Source: Diphasiastrum complanatum (taxonomy: Eukaryota > Streptophyta > Lycopodiopsida > Lycopodiales > Lycopodiaceae). Taken from it: a stretch of DNA of 64,000 bases. Of the stretch, positions 1-11,400 are shown in pieces. The notes under the pieces are model-generated. The model was not told the DNA's origin, did no database searches, and worked only from the letters and a program-made list of their open reading frames with translations. Each line of letters begins with the position of its first letter. Within the stretch, counting starts at the first letter, position 1. The position numbers and the translations under genes were made by a program. Location: the NCBI GenBank assembly GCA_029204225.1, contig CM055100.1:57488345-57552344 (forward strand). Reading direction: 5' to 3'.

Positions 1-520
1 TTTGGTTTTCCATGTTGAAGAAACTTGGTCCTTCTTGATCCTTGATAGATATTTGAATGTGTCCTATTCGTGTGCACACCAACACTCACTTCCTTACTTC
101 TATCACAATCATGAACCTAGTTGACTAGCATGCTAGAAGTGGGCAAATTTTGTATTTAAAGTAGAACAAAACTCAATGGATAGAAATAGAATCCAAAAAA
201 ATGCTCTTTAACACACTTGAATGCATAAATGAACATATAAAATCATGAAACAAGAGATCCCATCATATCTTGAAAGGTACTACTCCAATCTTTCTTTGAT
301 TGCCAAAACTAGTTGCTAGATATCTTAAGAATGACACACCAAACTACAAAAGTTTGAAGAAATGATTTCTAATCCACATCCACTCAATTAGCTACTCTAT
401 CAATGCATAAGCAATATATCCAAATATGCATTTAAGAAGAAACTACCTAAATTGGTGTTTTGGAATCAAATCACTTACAAACTATCAAGCTAGCTTAAGA
501 ATCTTGCCAAGGCTCGTTCT

Positions 521-889
521 TTGTCTATCTCTCCCTTATCTACCGCAAGCCAGATTGACCAAAGTAGAACCCTGATGGACCTCCCTGTGTACCATATGGA
601 CGATATTGCATTCTTGTCCATTAACGACATCGAAGACGTAATGGATCTCAGAGAAGATGAGATATTATCTCTTTTGTCAAGGATGATTTCTGAATTTAGT
701 GATTTTATTGACTTTGATGATGACGACCTCATACATGGCATCGACTATGAGGACCAAGAAGAATGGGCAAGTGGCACAGATGCCCCTAGGAGAAAGATTG
801 AATATTCAACAATGAAGTCCAGACTCAAGTTAGGAGTAAAACACTATATAATGGACATACCAAGAATGGCATCAGAGTGTAGAGGTTAG
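521..889 (+). CDS. Uncharacterised acidic 122-aa open frame
   Basis: An ATG-to-TAG frame of 122 residues. The centre is strongly acidic, with a DFDDDD run at about residues 66-72 followed by further Asp/Glu, and the C-terminal third is basic. I recognise no domain, signal peptide or membrane segment. It stands alone in retroelement-rich DNA with no flanking gene. It could be a chance frame or a remnant of a mobile-element accessory protein. No function is assigned. Confidence 0.15.
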   Translation: MSISPLSTASQIDQSRTLMDLPVYHMDDIAFLSINDIEDVMDLREDEILSLLSRMISEFSDFIDFDDDDLIHGIDYEDQEEWASGTDAPRRKIEYSTMKSRLKLGVKHYIMDIPRMASECRG

Positions 890-1203
890 AGACTCGCCAT
901 CTAGCATGGAGTTCACTTATCATTTAGACCCTCAACAGTCAAAGAAAACATACAAATTGATTTCCCATTAAGTCAATTCTGAATGTAAGCACTAAGAGTT
1001 AGAATCAAATACTAGAAAAATGACTCTGTATATGTCACTTAAAATTCTGTTTAAAACCGAAACACAAGAACTAAGCCAAGTCGCCATGGAAAACATTACT
1101 GAACATTCTCATTATAGAATAATGGTGTGAGACAGAACAATAGAAATCTGTATTGATCAAAGCATAGTCGGTACATAGCATTCGATACAAATCTGCAAAG
1201 CAG

Positions 1204-1231
1204 TATGGATTCCCACGTATGGATTCCCACG
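1204..1231. repeat. Short tandem duplication
   Basis: The unit GTATGGATTCCCAC occurs twice head to tail. It probably arose by replication slippage. No function is inferred. Confidence 0.6.
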
Positions 1232-1905
1232 GAAGTACACATATGCTCTGCCATTCTAGTTTATAGAGAAATAAGAGAAGCCATAATGCTCTCTGAAAAC
1301 ATCACAACTAGGCTATCTCCTGCAATACTAAGAATGCTATTGTCTGAATGCTTTACAATGGCATGAATATGGCATGATATAGCTAGAGAGAAACTCGTGG
1401 AACAAGAGTAGGCCCAATAACTGCTTGAAGAGAAAGAGCAAATTAAGCCTTGACATCTGGAACCAGGTTGCCAAGAGCCAATAGCATGCTGCCACAGAAG
1501 ATGAGCAATCTAAATCTGTAAAGGAATGCACTACTGCCATTAGACTTGCTTGTGAAGATGGTTATACACAGGCTAGAAATCACATCGTGGGTTGTTGAAG
1601 AATGCTGACTGTTGGTTGCCTTAACCCATCATTGCCATGTATAGAAAAATGTGCTAAAATTGCCAATAGGTTGTCGCTAAATCTGCTACTAGATGTAGGC
1701 GCCCTTCAAAACTGCTTTTAGAATTGACATTTGGTAAAAAACAGTCGCTGGAAGGGTCTTTAGACCTGTGCATTCTACCCTTGTGGGCTGGAGATGGTGG
1801 GCTGGAGATGAAGGGCGATGGTGGGCTGGCTACAAGAAATCAATGAGGGCTGGAACACCGTCTTCAGATCTGCGTTTGGGAGAGCGAAGCCTGCCCTAGG
1901 AAATC

Positions 1906-1908
<3 letters not shown>

Positions 1909-1979
<71 letters not shown>
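1909..1979. repeat. (AG)n microsatellite
   Basis: About 71 bp of uninterrupted AG dinucleotide. Arg-Glu (+) or Ser-Leu (-) repeat frames across it are artefacts of the repeat and are not annotated. Confidence 0.98.
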
Positions 1980-1982
<3 letters not shown>

Positions 1983-2539
1983 GTGCGACAATTGCCTCAA
2001 GAAATGCGATGGTGGGAGGCTCTGGCTGCGTGGAGGTGATCTTAAAATTCCGAATAGTGCAAAATGTGCGACAATGGCCCTTTAGATCTGTAGTGCCTTG
2101 CCTTTGAAAATAGCGGTTTGCCCTTAGGAAATGCGAAGTTGACGGGTTATAGTCAGCCGCTAAAACTGCCATTGAAACTTGACTCTCTCACAAAGCCGAA
2201 TAATGCGAGAATGCCGACTGGTTTCATGCCTTCTTTAACCAATGATTTTTCGAATAAACTTTGCCTTACATGAGCATTACCTCAGTATTAAATTACAAAT
2301 GGTCTTTGTATAGACTATGTCGTTTAGATATCACTTTAAAAAGTAAAGGCTAGGCATAGCCTTTTGCTAGAAATTAAGCGACAAAAAGAAGAAGCCTTAG
2401 TGCCATAAAAACCGATTTGACACGTATAACATTGATTGCAGCTTATGAATATGCATATACACCGTGGTATAGATAAAAGGCTTAAGATCTAACAATAAAA
2501 AGCTGAAAATGGAGTAAAGAGTCATAGCCAGGGTTCCAC

Positions 2540-2665
2540 ACACGCGGTGCACACAAGAAGGCCACACTGTTGATAAGTGCTGGCTCAATCCAAAGATAGA
2601 GTGCATCCACTGTCACAAAAAGGATCACGCAGCCATTGACTGCAACAAAATTCCAGAAACAAAAA
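2540..2665 (+). pseudogene. gag nucleocapsid fragment with zinc knuckles (relic A)
   Basis: A perfect CX2CX4HX4C retroviral-type zinc knuckle is encoded at 2602-2643 (Cys at 2602 and 2611, final Cys at 2641). Upstream, around 2548-2580, lies the second half of another knuckle (C-X4-H-X4-C followed by Trp) whose first Cys is lost. Paired knuckles are typical of the nucleocapsid part of copia gag. The frame differs from that of the protease segment beginning at 2733, so the original polyprotein is broken between them. Confidence 0.65.
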
Positions 2666-2732
2666 AGCTCAGAGTAGACGGCGGGAGAGCGACAATAGCT
2701 CATCCTATGTAGAGGAACTAGAGTCCTCCAAG

Positions 2733-4034
2733 ATGGCCAAAGACAGAGCCAACAACGGCAAGAACCCAGCAGCTTACTTGTGTGCTGATGTCTATGTGAT
2801 ATCAACTTCAGATACACAAGAGATAATTCTTGATTCAGGTGCAACGTTACACTTCGTGGCAACGAGACACATGATCATTGATTATGAAGAATTAGAATCT
2901 TCCAAATATATAATCTTGGGAGATGGTTCTAGAGACAAAGTCAGCGGAACTGAAACGCTATGGTTAAGCACCAAAGGAAGAGACAGAAGGCTCGATGACA
3001 CTCTATATGTGCCCACTCTTCAGAAGGACCTACTATTTGTTGCTAAGATGGTAGATGCGGGACTTAGTCACCTTTAAAGGCGATACCTGCGAAGTGGTTG
3101 AATCCACAACCACTCAGCTTGTCACCACAGGAAAGCGAAAGGGGAACTTGTATCACCTCATGATCCGAATACCTTCAGAGCAAGCTTACCAGATCAACAA
3201 ATTGATGGATATTATATGGCACAAGAGGCTGTATCACATGAACACAGTTGTTCTATACAATGCTAGTCGGAGCGGAGCATTCACTGGTGTCAATATCAAA
3301 GATGCAGCATGCTTGAAATCCTACGGTGCTTGTAACAAATGCAAGATGTCATGTATACCATTCACCAAGGACTCTTTCAGAATGAAAGAACTCCTAAAAC
3401 TGGTACACTCTGACATCTGTGGATCATTTGATGTGGTCTCCTTGGGAGGTTCAAAGTACTACATCACTTTTATTGATGACTTCAGCAAGTTTGCGACCGT
3501 GTACTTTATCCACAACAAGTCAGAGGCCCTGGACAAATTCATAGAGTTCGTGAATTGGACTGAGAAATGGACTGACACGAAGGCAAAGCAGTTGAGAACA
3601 AACAGAGGAGGAGAATATGTCTCCAAACGCTTTGCAGAGTTTTGCACTAGCAAAGGGATACTTCACTTGAAGACCGCTACACACCACAGCACAATGGTGT
3701 GGCAGAGAGGAGAAATTAGACTCTCATAGAAGCTGCGAGATCCATGATGGCCTATTCAAAGACATCAAAATTTATATGGGCTGAAGCAGTAGCTACAGCC
3801 AACTACCTGCAGAACATGACAGGTAGATCCAATGTTGCACATACCACGCCACACGAGGTTTGGTGGAGCAACAAACCAATTCTGACACATGTGCGCATTT
3901 TTAGATGTGTCGCATATGCCCACATTCTAGATCAGAAAAGAAAGAAGCTGGATGAAAAGGTGGAGCATGGATTTCTCGTAGGATATGATGTTCATTCATC
4001 ATACTACAAGATCTACATGCCTAACAACAAATAG
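2733..4034 (+). pseudogene. copia pol fragment: protease, pre-integrase and integrase (relic A)
   Basis: The aspartic protease motif is at about 2835 (LDSGAT, catalytic Asp). It is followed by LPTL-like copia protease tail sequence, the pre-integrase HHCC module (IIWHKRLYHM at about 3211, paired Cys near 3331-3343) and the integrase start LVHSDICG...FIDDFS (about 3400-3490). The second catalytic Asp is lost: the usual RSDNGGEY appears as RTNRGGEY near 3598-3618. Frame changes occur near 3055 and near 3690, just before the catalytic-Glu region, and a TAG stop at 4032 ends the integrase C-terminal part. The protein could not be functional. Confidence 0.75.
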
Positions 4035-4480
4035 ATCAAGACTGTTAGAGATGTCAGATTTGATGAGTCAAAGACAATGGCTGATAGAGATCCAGTTGGC
4101 TATGAAATCTTGACTAGAGGCTACTATGACCTACCAACATCTATGGAGGGAGCGAACCCTGAGCATCTGAAACAAGATGCTCAAATTTTAGATGGATAGA
4201 GTGACTATTCAGACGACGAGCAGCAAGGCGCACATCTTGTACCCAGGACACCTGCTACTCACCACAATTCAGTAGTCAACAAAGGCAAGAAACTTGACAA
4301 AGACAAGGCCATCGATCTGATTGCAACTCTCCAAGAAGATCCACAAGGGAAAGAAGAGCACCTATCAGATTTGTACCTGATAGCTCAACCTCTATATCAG
4401 AGGAGTTCTGTGGATTTGGAAGAGAATCTCAAACATATGAGAAAGCTATCAGCTGTCCAGATAAGGACAAGTCGATTAAA

Positions 4481-6003
4481 GTGATGGAAGACAGGATGAA
4501 TTCCATGGAGCAGAACAATGTTTGGAATTTGGAGCCCTTACTAGCAGACAGGAAGATTGTAAAGTGCAAATGGATTTTCAAATACAAGTATGGACCTGAT
4601 GGCAACGTATCAAAATACAAGGCTAGATTGGTGGCAAAAGGTTTCTCTCAGAAGTATGGTGTTGACTATACTGAAACCTTTTCTCCAATCGTAAAGCATT
4701 CGTCCTTACGCCTACTATCTTCATATGCAACAACGTACAGTCTCAAGATCCACATAGTGGATGAAAAGACTGCCTTCCTACACGACAAGTTGAATGAAGA
4801 GGTCTATATGGACCAACCATCAGGATTCATCTGCTCACGCTTTGCAAACTATGTCTGTCGAATGCAAAGAAGCATATACGGACTGAAGTAGTTTGCCAGA
4901 CAGTGGTATAAAAATAATGATCACACTCTCAGATCCTTAGGGTTTCAACCATTGATGGCCGACTACAATGTCTATACAAAGGTCACAGATGGAGAAATTA
5001 TAATCATAGCAGTCTACGTGGATGACACTTTGATCATGTCCAAAAGCGACAAGCAAATTGCTCAGGTAAAGCATGATATTTCACAGTATTTTGGATTATC
5101 AGACCTAGGAGAAGCAAGATGCTACCTAAGATTGCAGGTTGACAAAGATTTTGACGAAGGGAAGATGTATCTTCACTAGTCAAGATACATCCAGAAAATC
5201 ATTGATGATTTTCAAATGACAGACTGCAAGGGAGCTAATAAGTCGATGGTAGATGGAATGATTTTGACCAAGCAAGACTGACCGCAGAATGCAAAAGAGT
5301 AGGAATCCATGCAGAATGTGCCCTACAGGAGGTTAATCAGATCACTCATGTACTTGGCAAATAATACAAGCCCTAACATTGCTTATGCAATTTTTAGAAT
5401 GAGCCAGTTTAATATCAATCCAGGCCCTATGCACTGGAAGATAGGCAAGAGAATTTTGCAATACCTTCAACAGAGGAAGGATTATGGGCTGTGCTTATCT
5501 TAGCATGAAGGGTTCTAGATCAAATCCTACAGCGATGCAAGCTGGGCATCCCTGAAAGATGACTGCAAGAGCGTCTCAAGAGGATGCACAATAGCAGTCG
5601 GTGCAGCTGTGATATGGATCAGTAGGAAGCAGACCGTAATTGCGCAATCATCCTGCGAAGTAGAGTATGTTGCAGCAGCCAAGATGGTGAACGAGCTTAC
5701 ATGACTCAAGTAGTTCCTTGACGGACTGAGAGAGAACTCCAATGAGCCGCTATTACTATTCATGGATAACACATCCGCCATTCATCTGACGAAAGATCCA
5801 GTGTTTCATTCCAGGATGAAACACATTGCTATCAGATATCATATGATAAGAGATCTGGTTGAGAAAGACAGGCTGAGAACCGAGTTTGTTCCAACGAAAC
5901 AAACGGTGGCTGATATTTTCACAAAGCCTCTTGACAAGGCAATTTTTGAGAAGCAGCGTGCAAGCCTAGGAATCAGAAAAACACCAACTTTGAGAGAGAG
6001 CTG
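4481..6003 (+). pseudogene. copia pol fragment: reverse transcriptase and RNase H (relic A)
   Basis: A single reading frame from the RT N-terminus (NNVWNLE, KCKWIFK, KARLVAKGFSQ) through the YVDDTLIM active site (about 5016-5040) to RNase H (SYSDASWA at about 5526, SSCEVEYVAA at about 5650, LFMDNTSAI at about 5755, VADIFTKPL at about 5909). No net indel breaks this frame over 1.5 kb, but eight stops do: TAG at 4889, 5177, 5300, 5501, 5516 and 5711, and TGA at 5279 and 5702. Several TAGs sit exactly where copia proteins keep Gln, for example the LKQ motif at 4889. Catalytic residues are mostly preserved, so death by point mutation was relatively recent or the loss was mutation-class specific. 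Confidence 0.85.
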
Positions 6004-7060
6004 AAAAAACTAGTGTCTTTAAAAGCCTTAGCGTTTTTCTTAGTTTTTCCTTTGCTATTTTTTTTTACTGTTGCATTTTGAACTATGTTTCGCACAGTCT
6101 GCATTTTTGAACTGTTTCGTCGCACTGTTCGCATTTTTTGGTCATGAGAAAAATTCAGCACTAAGTCAAAAACACTTACGAAAAAAAATTCTGGCCAACT
6201 CTCTCAACACTGTCTCATTTTTCGCATTTATGCGAAAAAGGCGACACTCTCTCTCCAAATGCCTTAGAAATTTTTTTTGCCCAACCATCGCATTTTTTGC
6301 CTTTCGAGAAAAAGCCACAATGTCGCCAAATGCCTTCTAGATAAAAGCGAAGGTGCCCTTGAAAAACTGACACTGCTCTTAAAATCGCAAAAGTGTCTTT
6401 TGGCAAAATGCAAAGGTCTGCAGCATGAAGGCACTGTGCAACGGGCAGGAGGCGGCTAATGCACGGAGGACATAGACAGATAACTAGAATCAGTTTTTTG
6501 ATTAAGCCTAATGCATTTCTTTTCATTAGATCTTTTAACTTAATCGATTCCCTAGATTGATCACATAAAAGGGATCAACGAAGGATACAGACAGAAGCAG
6601 ACAGTCACGGATACAGAATAGATAGAACTGTAAAAGTATGAGATAGCTCCAGAGTGAGTTTACAGATTAGCAATAGCTAGTCATATTATTCGTGAGAGAG
6701 AACATCTCTCTCGAGCCAACGCGCTGATCTGGGAAATAGACAATGCTCAGGAGAAATATTGTAAATTCAGTTTTGATAGTAGAAGCGATTTTCTCAATGC
6801 TCTGTTCTGTGATGTGTATGATCTGCAACATTGAAATGCATGCTAGTAGTAGATAGATTTCCGCTGTTGTTTTACTCAACATTATCTGCTATTTACAAGT
6901 CTAATTTTACAACAGATCGTCAGAAGCGATCCGGGCTTGGAAGAGAATTAGACCGCAGTCAGCAGTAGTAGCTACTCTTGCCAAGTCTGCTCTATCAGAC
7001 CTTCATTGCCAGGAATGTCACAGACTCCCATCAGCGGAGCTGTCTTTCACTCTCCATCAA
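6004..7060 (+). other. Probable LTR-like region downstream of relic A
   Basis: No coding motif. The first 450 bp are low-complexity, rich in TTTTTCGCATTT-like words. The final part ends ...CCATCA immediately before a sequence resembling an iMet-tRNA primer-binding site (7061-7072), as expected for the right edge of an LTR. I could not fix the left boundary or match it to a second copy, so LTR status rests on the primer site only. Confidence 0.35.
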
Positions 7061-7072
7061 TGGTATCAAAGC
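7061..7072 (+). other. Putative primer-binding site (tRNA-iMet type)
   Basis: TGGTATCAAAGC differs at one base from TGGTATCAGAGC, the site found next to the LTRs of elements B, C, D and E here. It is preceded by CA plus one base, like the end of an LTR. No gag or pol in the + direction follows, so the element it primed is otherwise gone. Confidence 0.5.
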
Positions 7073-7160
7073 TCGTTTCGTTTCATTTCGTTTTGTTCAC
7101 GTATTGTTTCGTTTTGTTTCGTTTCATTTTGATTCGTTTCACTTCGACTCGCATTATGTA
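7073..7160. repeat. TTTCG/TTTTG low-complexity repeat
   Basis: Irregular pentamer and hexamer repeats of the GTTTC, GTTTT and ATTTC type, directly after the primer-binding-site-like sequence. Open frames across it are rich in Phe/Ser/Val and are not considered real. Confidence 0.7.
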
Positions 7161-7626
7161 CCACCCCCAAAACGTGTTTCTCCCAACTTGGTGATATCGC
7201 TCTATCCACTAGCTCTAAGTAGCAAGTTTCAAGGGTCAATTTGGCACAAAAAGGTGCCTTCTAGCCAATGATAGGCCCATTTCCAATATCTCTTGGCAAA
7301 AATGAACTGTAACTTTATTATGAAGTTTATTGATGAAGAAATGCTAATTCCAAATGTCGGGTTACTGATAGAGTTTTGGCCAATTTTTCATCTTAACAAT
7401 CATTCTAAAGCAACTTATCATTTTAAGCAATTTTTCAGAATTCTTTGGTCCTCCTGAATACTTCTTCGAAGTTAAGATTAGAGGAACTTTGCTAATTCCA
7501 GCCATCCAGACCGTCGATACCCCCGATGGAGTCCTCTCTCCTGAAACACGTAAAGTGCTAGCTTTCTTGGTGAAAGATGCTAACTGATAGCTCCACCGGA
7601 TCGTGCATACCTGGAACACCCTAAGG

Positions 7627-7638
7627 CTCTTATACCAA
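7627..7638 (-). other. Putative primer-binding site, minus strand (old element hosting B)
   Basis: On the minus strand this reads TGGTATAAGAGC, 11 of 12 matches to the iMet primer site. An LTR of a minus-strand element would therefore start at about 7639 on the + strand. Element B is inserted at 7780, inside that presumed LTR. No pol of this older element was found between 7160 and 7627. Confidence 0.35.
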
Positions 7639-7779
7639 GTTAACTTTATGATAGGATCTAGTGCAATATGTAGATCACTCAAACAATCACCACAACTACA
7701 CCTCTCAAGCTCTCATAGATGGCACAACAAGAGTTAACTATATTAGAAAGGAAACTCTACATATAAGAGACTCACAAAC

Positions 7780-8432
7780 TGTGAAAAACTCAGATCCAAA
7801 AGATGCTAAAGTTTCATAAAGATCTTGGCCATGGAAGTTATGCACATCTAGATTGAAAAAATGATAGAAATTGTGATGTTAAGCATACTAAACATCAACT
7901 AAACATCAAAATCTGATCATAAGCTTCCACAAACAGAAACTTGCTATCCCTGTCCGTACTTCAGAGCCTACAACCTGCATTTCACACGTGTGAAGCCATA
8001 GCAACAAAGAAATCACAATTCTAGTGGCTAGAATGCAAGATATGAACAAAAAAGTGAGAGAGAAGAAGATGGACCTTCAAAGAGCATAACATTCATTCAA
8101 TAGAATGAAAATGAGATGTGTACATACTCGTGGAGATGGCTATTTATAGCAGCCATAGTGCCTCTTGGCCACTTGTCTTATGATAGGCTAAAATTGGGGT
8201 CCAATAGGATTCACCCATATACCTAGAAATTTGGTCAAATAGGAATGCACCAAATTATGAGCCAATAGAAGAGCTCCACACTCGACCTCCTCTAATTAAT
8301 GTGACCTCAAAAGTAGTGTACACATACTTTGGGCCTCTACATACATGTATGAACCTATCTCTAACTTTTATTTGGCCATAGGCCTACAAAATCTCAAGTT
8401 AGGAAAATACTACTAGTTGACAATTTTTCACA
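7780..8432 (-). repeat. 3' LTR of element B
   Basis: 653 bp. In element orientation it starts TGTGAAAAATTG and ends AGTTTTTCACA. A TATA-like box (CTATAAATAG on the minus strand, 8140-8149) lies about 283 nt into the LTR. The palindrome TTCACACGTGTGAA is at 7981-7994. The stop codon of the pol frame lies inside this LTR. Confidence 0.97.
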
Positions 8433-11400
8433 CTCCCTCTTCAACTAGTTTTAGCATAGATTTAGAAAGTACACCAAGACTTGTTCTATGCTTGAAAAAT
8501 AAGTCCTTTCCCAATGCTTTGGTAAAGATATCAGCCACACATTCCTTTGATGGGACATGTTCAAGCTTGATCTCTTTTGCCAACACTTGTTCTCTCACAA
8601 AATGGTAAGCCACCTCGATATGTTTGCTCCTTGCATGGAAAACCGGATTGCTTGCTAGACTTTGGGCTGAAAGGTTGTCACAAAAGATGATTGGACTCTC
8701 TGAAAAATCCAGCAAATGAAGCTCCATAATCATCCTCTTGATCCACACCATCTCCTTTGTGCATGATGTCAAAGCTTTGTACTCGGCCTCACTAGAAGAA
8801 AGTGATATAGTTGCTTGTTTCTTCGACATCCATGAGATAGCTCCATCACCTATGAAAATAGCATGTGCATTTATGGATTTTCTATCCATAAGGTCTCCTG
8901 CAAAATCTGAATCTGAAAAACCAAATAAGTTAGGTGATGAGCCTCTATAAACAATGCCAAAATCTTTTGTTCCCGAGATGTATCTCAAGATCCTCTTTCC
9001 TAGTTTCCAATGTTCTATGCTAGGATCTTGCATGAATTGGCTTAATCTACCAACACAATAAGATAAATCAGGTCTTGTGATGGTTAGATATATAAGAGAA
9101 CCTATTAGCTTCCTATAGAGAGTAATGTCCTCGAAGGATCTTTCATTACCTCTTATAGTTAGCTTTACATGTGATTCCATAGGTGTATCAATAGGATTTG
9201 CATCTACCATATGAAATCTATTGAGAATAGAAATAGCATACTTCTCTTGTGAAATAAAAGTGATTTGAGAAGTTCTAATTACTTCTATTCCTAAGATATA
9301 GCTCAAAAGACCAAGATCATGCACTTCAAATTCCTTTTTTAGTGCTTTCTTGATATCTTCTATATCTTCCTTGTTCCCTCCACTTAAAATAATGTCATCC
9401 ACATAAATTAGAAGGATTGTAACATCATTAGCACTAATTCTAAAGTAAAGTGAATGATCATACTCACTCATAGTGAAGTTTTGAGAAAGTAGAAAAGAGT
9501 TAAGCCTAGCATACCAACTCCTTGGTGCTTGCTTAAGACCATACAAACTTTTTTGTAGAAAACACACATGATTAGGCTTGCTATGAGAAACATAGCTCTC
9601 GGGTTGCTCCATGTAGACTTCCTCTTCAAGATCACCATTCAAGAAAGCATTAGAAATGTCTAATTGCCAAAGATCCCATCCATAAAGAGTTGCAAGGGAA
9701 ATGATTACTCTTATGCTCACCATCTTTGCCACGGGTGCAAAGGTTTCCTCATAGTCAATGCCATGCTCTTGAGCATAACCTTTAGCCACCAACCTTGCCT
9801 TCAACTTGTTGATAGATCCATCTTGATTTGTCTTTACCTTGAAGATCCATTTGCATCCAATTGCACTTTTGCCCTTTGGAAGCTCCACCAATCTCCATGT
9901 GTTGTTCTTCATAAGTGCTTCAAACTCAAGATCCATTGCTTGGATCCATTCCTCTTCTTGCCTTGCTTCATCTACACATGAAGGTACATCAAAAGAAGTT
10001 AGGAAAGCATAGTTGGATCCATCCACCACTTGCTTACCTTTGCCATCATAAGTGAGCCTTGAGGGTTTCACTTTATGCCTTGGAGTTCTCCTTGGAATTT
10101 GACTTGAAGAGGCTTCTTCAACATCCACATCCAATGTGTCATCAACTCCATTGTCATCAAGCACATTAGTTGCAACAACACCATCATCACTTGAAACAAC
10201 TTTTGGAATGTTACTTTCATCAAAAATGACATCCCTACTTGTGAACACTTTCTTGATTGAAGGAACATAAATCCTATATGCTTTGCTTACTTCACTATAA
10301 CCAACAAAAATGCCCTTTCTTGAAGATGGATCCTCCTTAGTTCTATCATCAAGAGTAATGTTGAAGTAGCAAATGCATCCAAAAGTTCTTAGAAACTTGA
10401 CATTAGGCTTCGTACCAAACAAAGCTTCAAAAGGGGTTTTTCCTTCCAATACAACACTTGGCCATCTATTGCATAGGAAATTTGCACACAACAAAGCATC
10501 ACTCCAAAAAGGTTTAGGAAGATTAGCATTCAATCTCATTGCCTTTGCACTCTCACACAAGGTTCTATTCTTCCTCTCGGCCACTCCATTTTGTTGTGGT
10601 GTTCTTGGACATGTGTACTCCCTCTTGATCCCATGCTCATCGCAAAAGGCTTTGAATTTGTTAGAAATGTATTCACCACCATTGTCGCTCCTCAAGCATT
10701 TGATTTTGGTTGTAAATTGAGTCTCAATAGCAACTTTGAACTTGACAAACACATCAAACACCTCATCCTTGCTCTTTAGTAGATAAACCCAACAAAATCT
10801 ACTAAAATCATCAATGAAAGTTACATACATCTTAGCACCTCCATTGCTAATTGTAGTAACACCATGAATATCCGAATGCAAGAGAGAAAAAGGCATCTTA
10901 GATCTAGATATAGATCTAGTATATGGCAATCTATGTGATTTAGACAAAGCACATTCTTCACAAACATGATTCAAGCAAGTAAGAGACTTGGGAAGTCCCC
11001 TTACTACCTCCTTTTTGGCTATTACCTCCAAGGCCTTGTAGTTGAGATGTCCCATCCTTTTATGCCATACCTCTTGAATTGACATTTGTTCATTTGCCAT
11101 GCATCCAACTTGGTTAGCAACAACACATGCATCAAGCTTGAACAATTTCCCTTGCCTTTTCCCTTTTGCAATGATACTACACCCCTTTTTGATCAAGCAA
11201 GCATCACCATCAAACTCAACTTTGAATCCTTTGTCAAGCATTTGGCTTACACTAAGTAAGTTCTTGGTAATGGATGGAATGAGCAAAACATCTTTCAATT
11301 CTATATTCCTATTTGTAGAAAGTGAAATAGGAATTGTGCCAATCCCCTTGATTGCACACTCACCATCATTTGCGGTATAGATTACCTTCCTATCACCATC

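Larger units (their letters stand above)
1..1908. other. Anonymous DNA, no recognised gene
   Basis: AT-rich stretch with no conserved protein motif, RNA gene or clear transposon end that I can recognise. It contains one short acidic open frame (521-889, listed separately), a 14-15-bp direct duplication near 1204-1231 and a small GGGCTGGAGATG-type duplication around 1786-1812. It may include the worn 5' part of copia relic A, whose gag tail appears from about 2540, but I could not find an LTR or primer-binding site here. Confidence 0.5.
2540..6003 (+). mobile_element. Ty1/copia retrotransposon relic A (gag tail to RNase H)
   Basis: Collinear copia domains on the + strand: gag zinc knuckle(s), protease, GAG-pre-integrase, integrase, reverse transcriptase and RNase H. 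The order protease-integrase-RT-RNase H is diagnostic of Ty1/copia. No convincing 5' LTR was found. The sequence after 6003 may hold its 3' LTR. Its gag-pol belongs to a different copia branch from elements B-E: two tandem knuckles in gag, a different protease region, and no C-terminal EEGV reaching an LTR. Confidence 0.85.

Noticed and set aside
1818-2172. Arg-Glu or Ser-Leu repeat proteins over the (AG)n tract
   Set aside because: Translation of a dinucleotide microsatellite in any frame; no conserved flanks.
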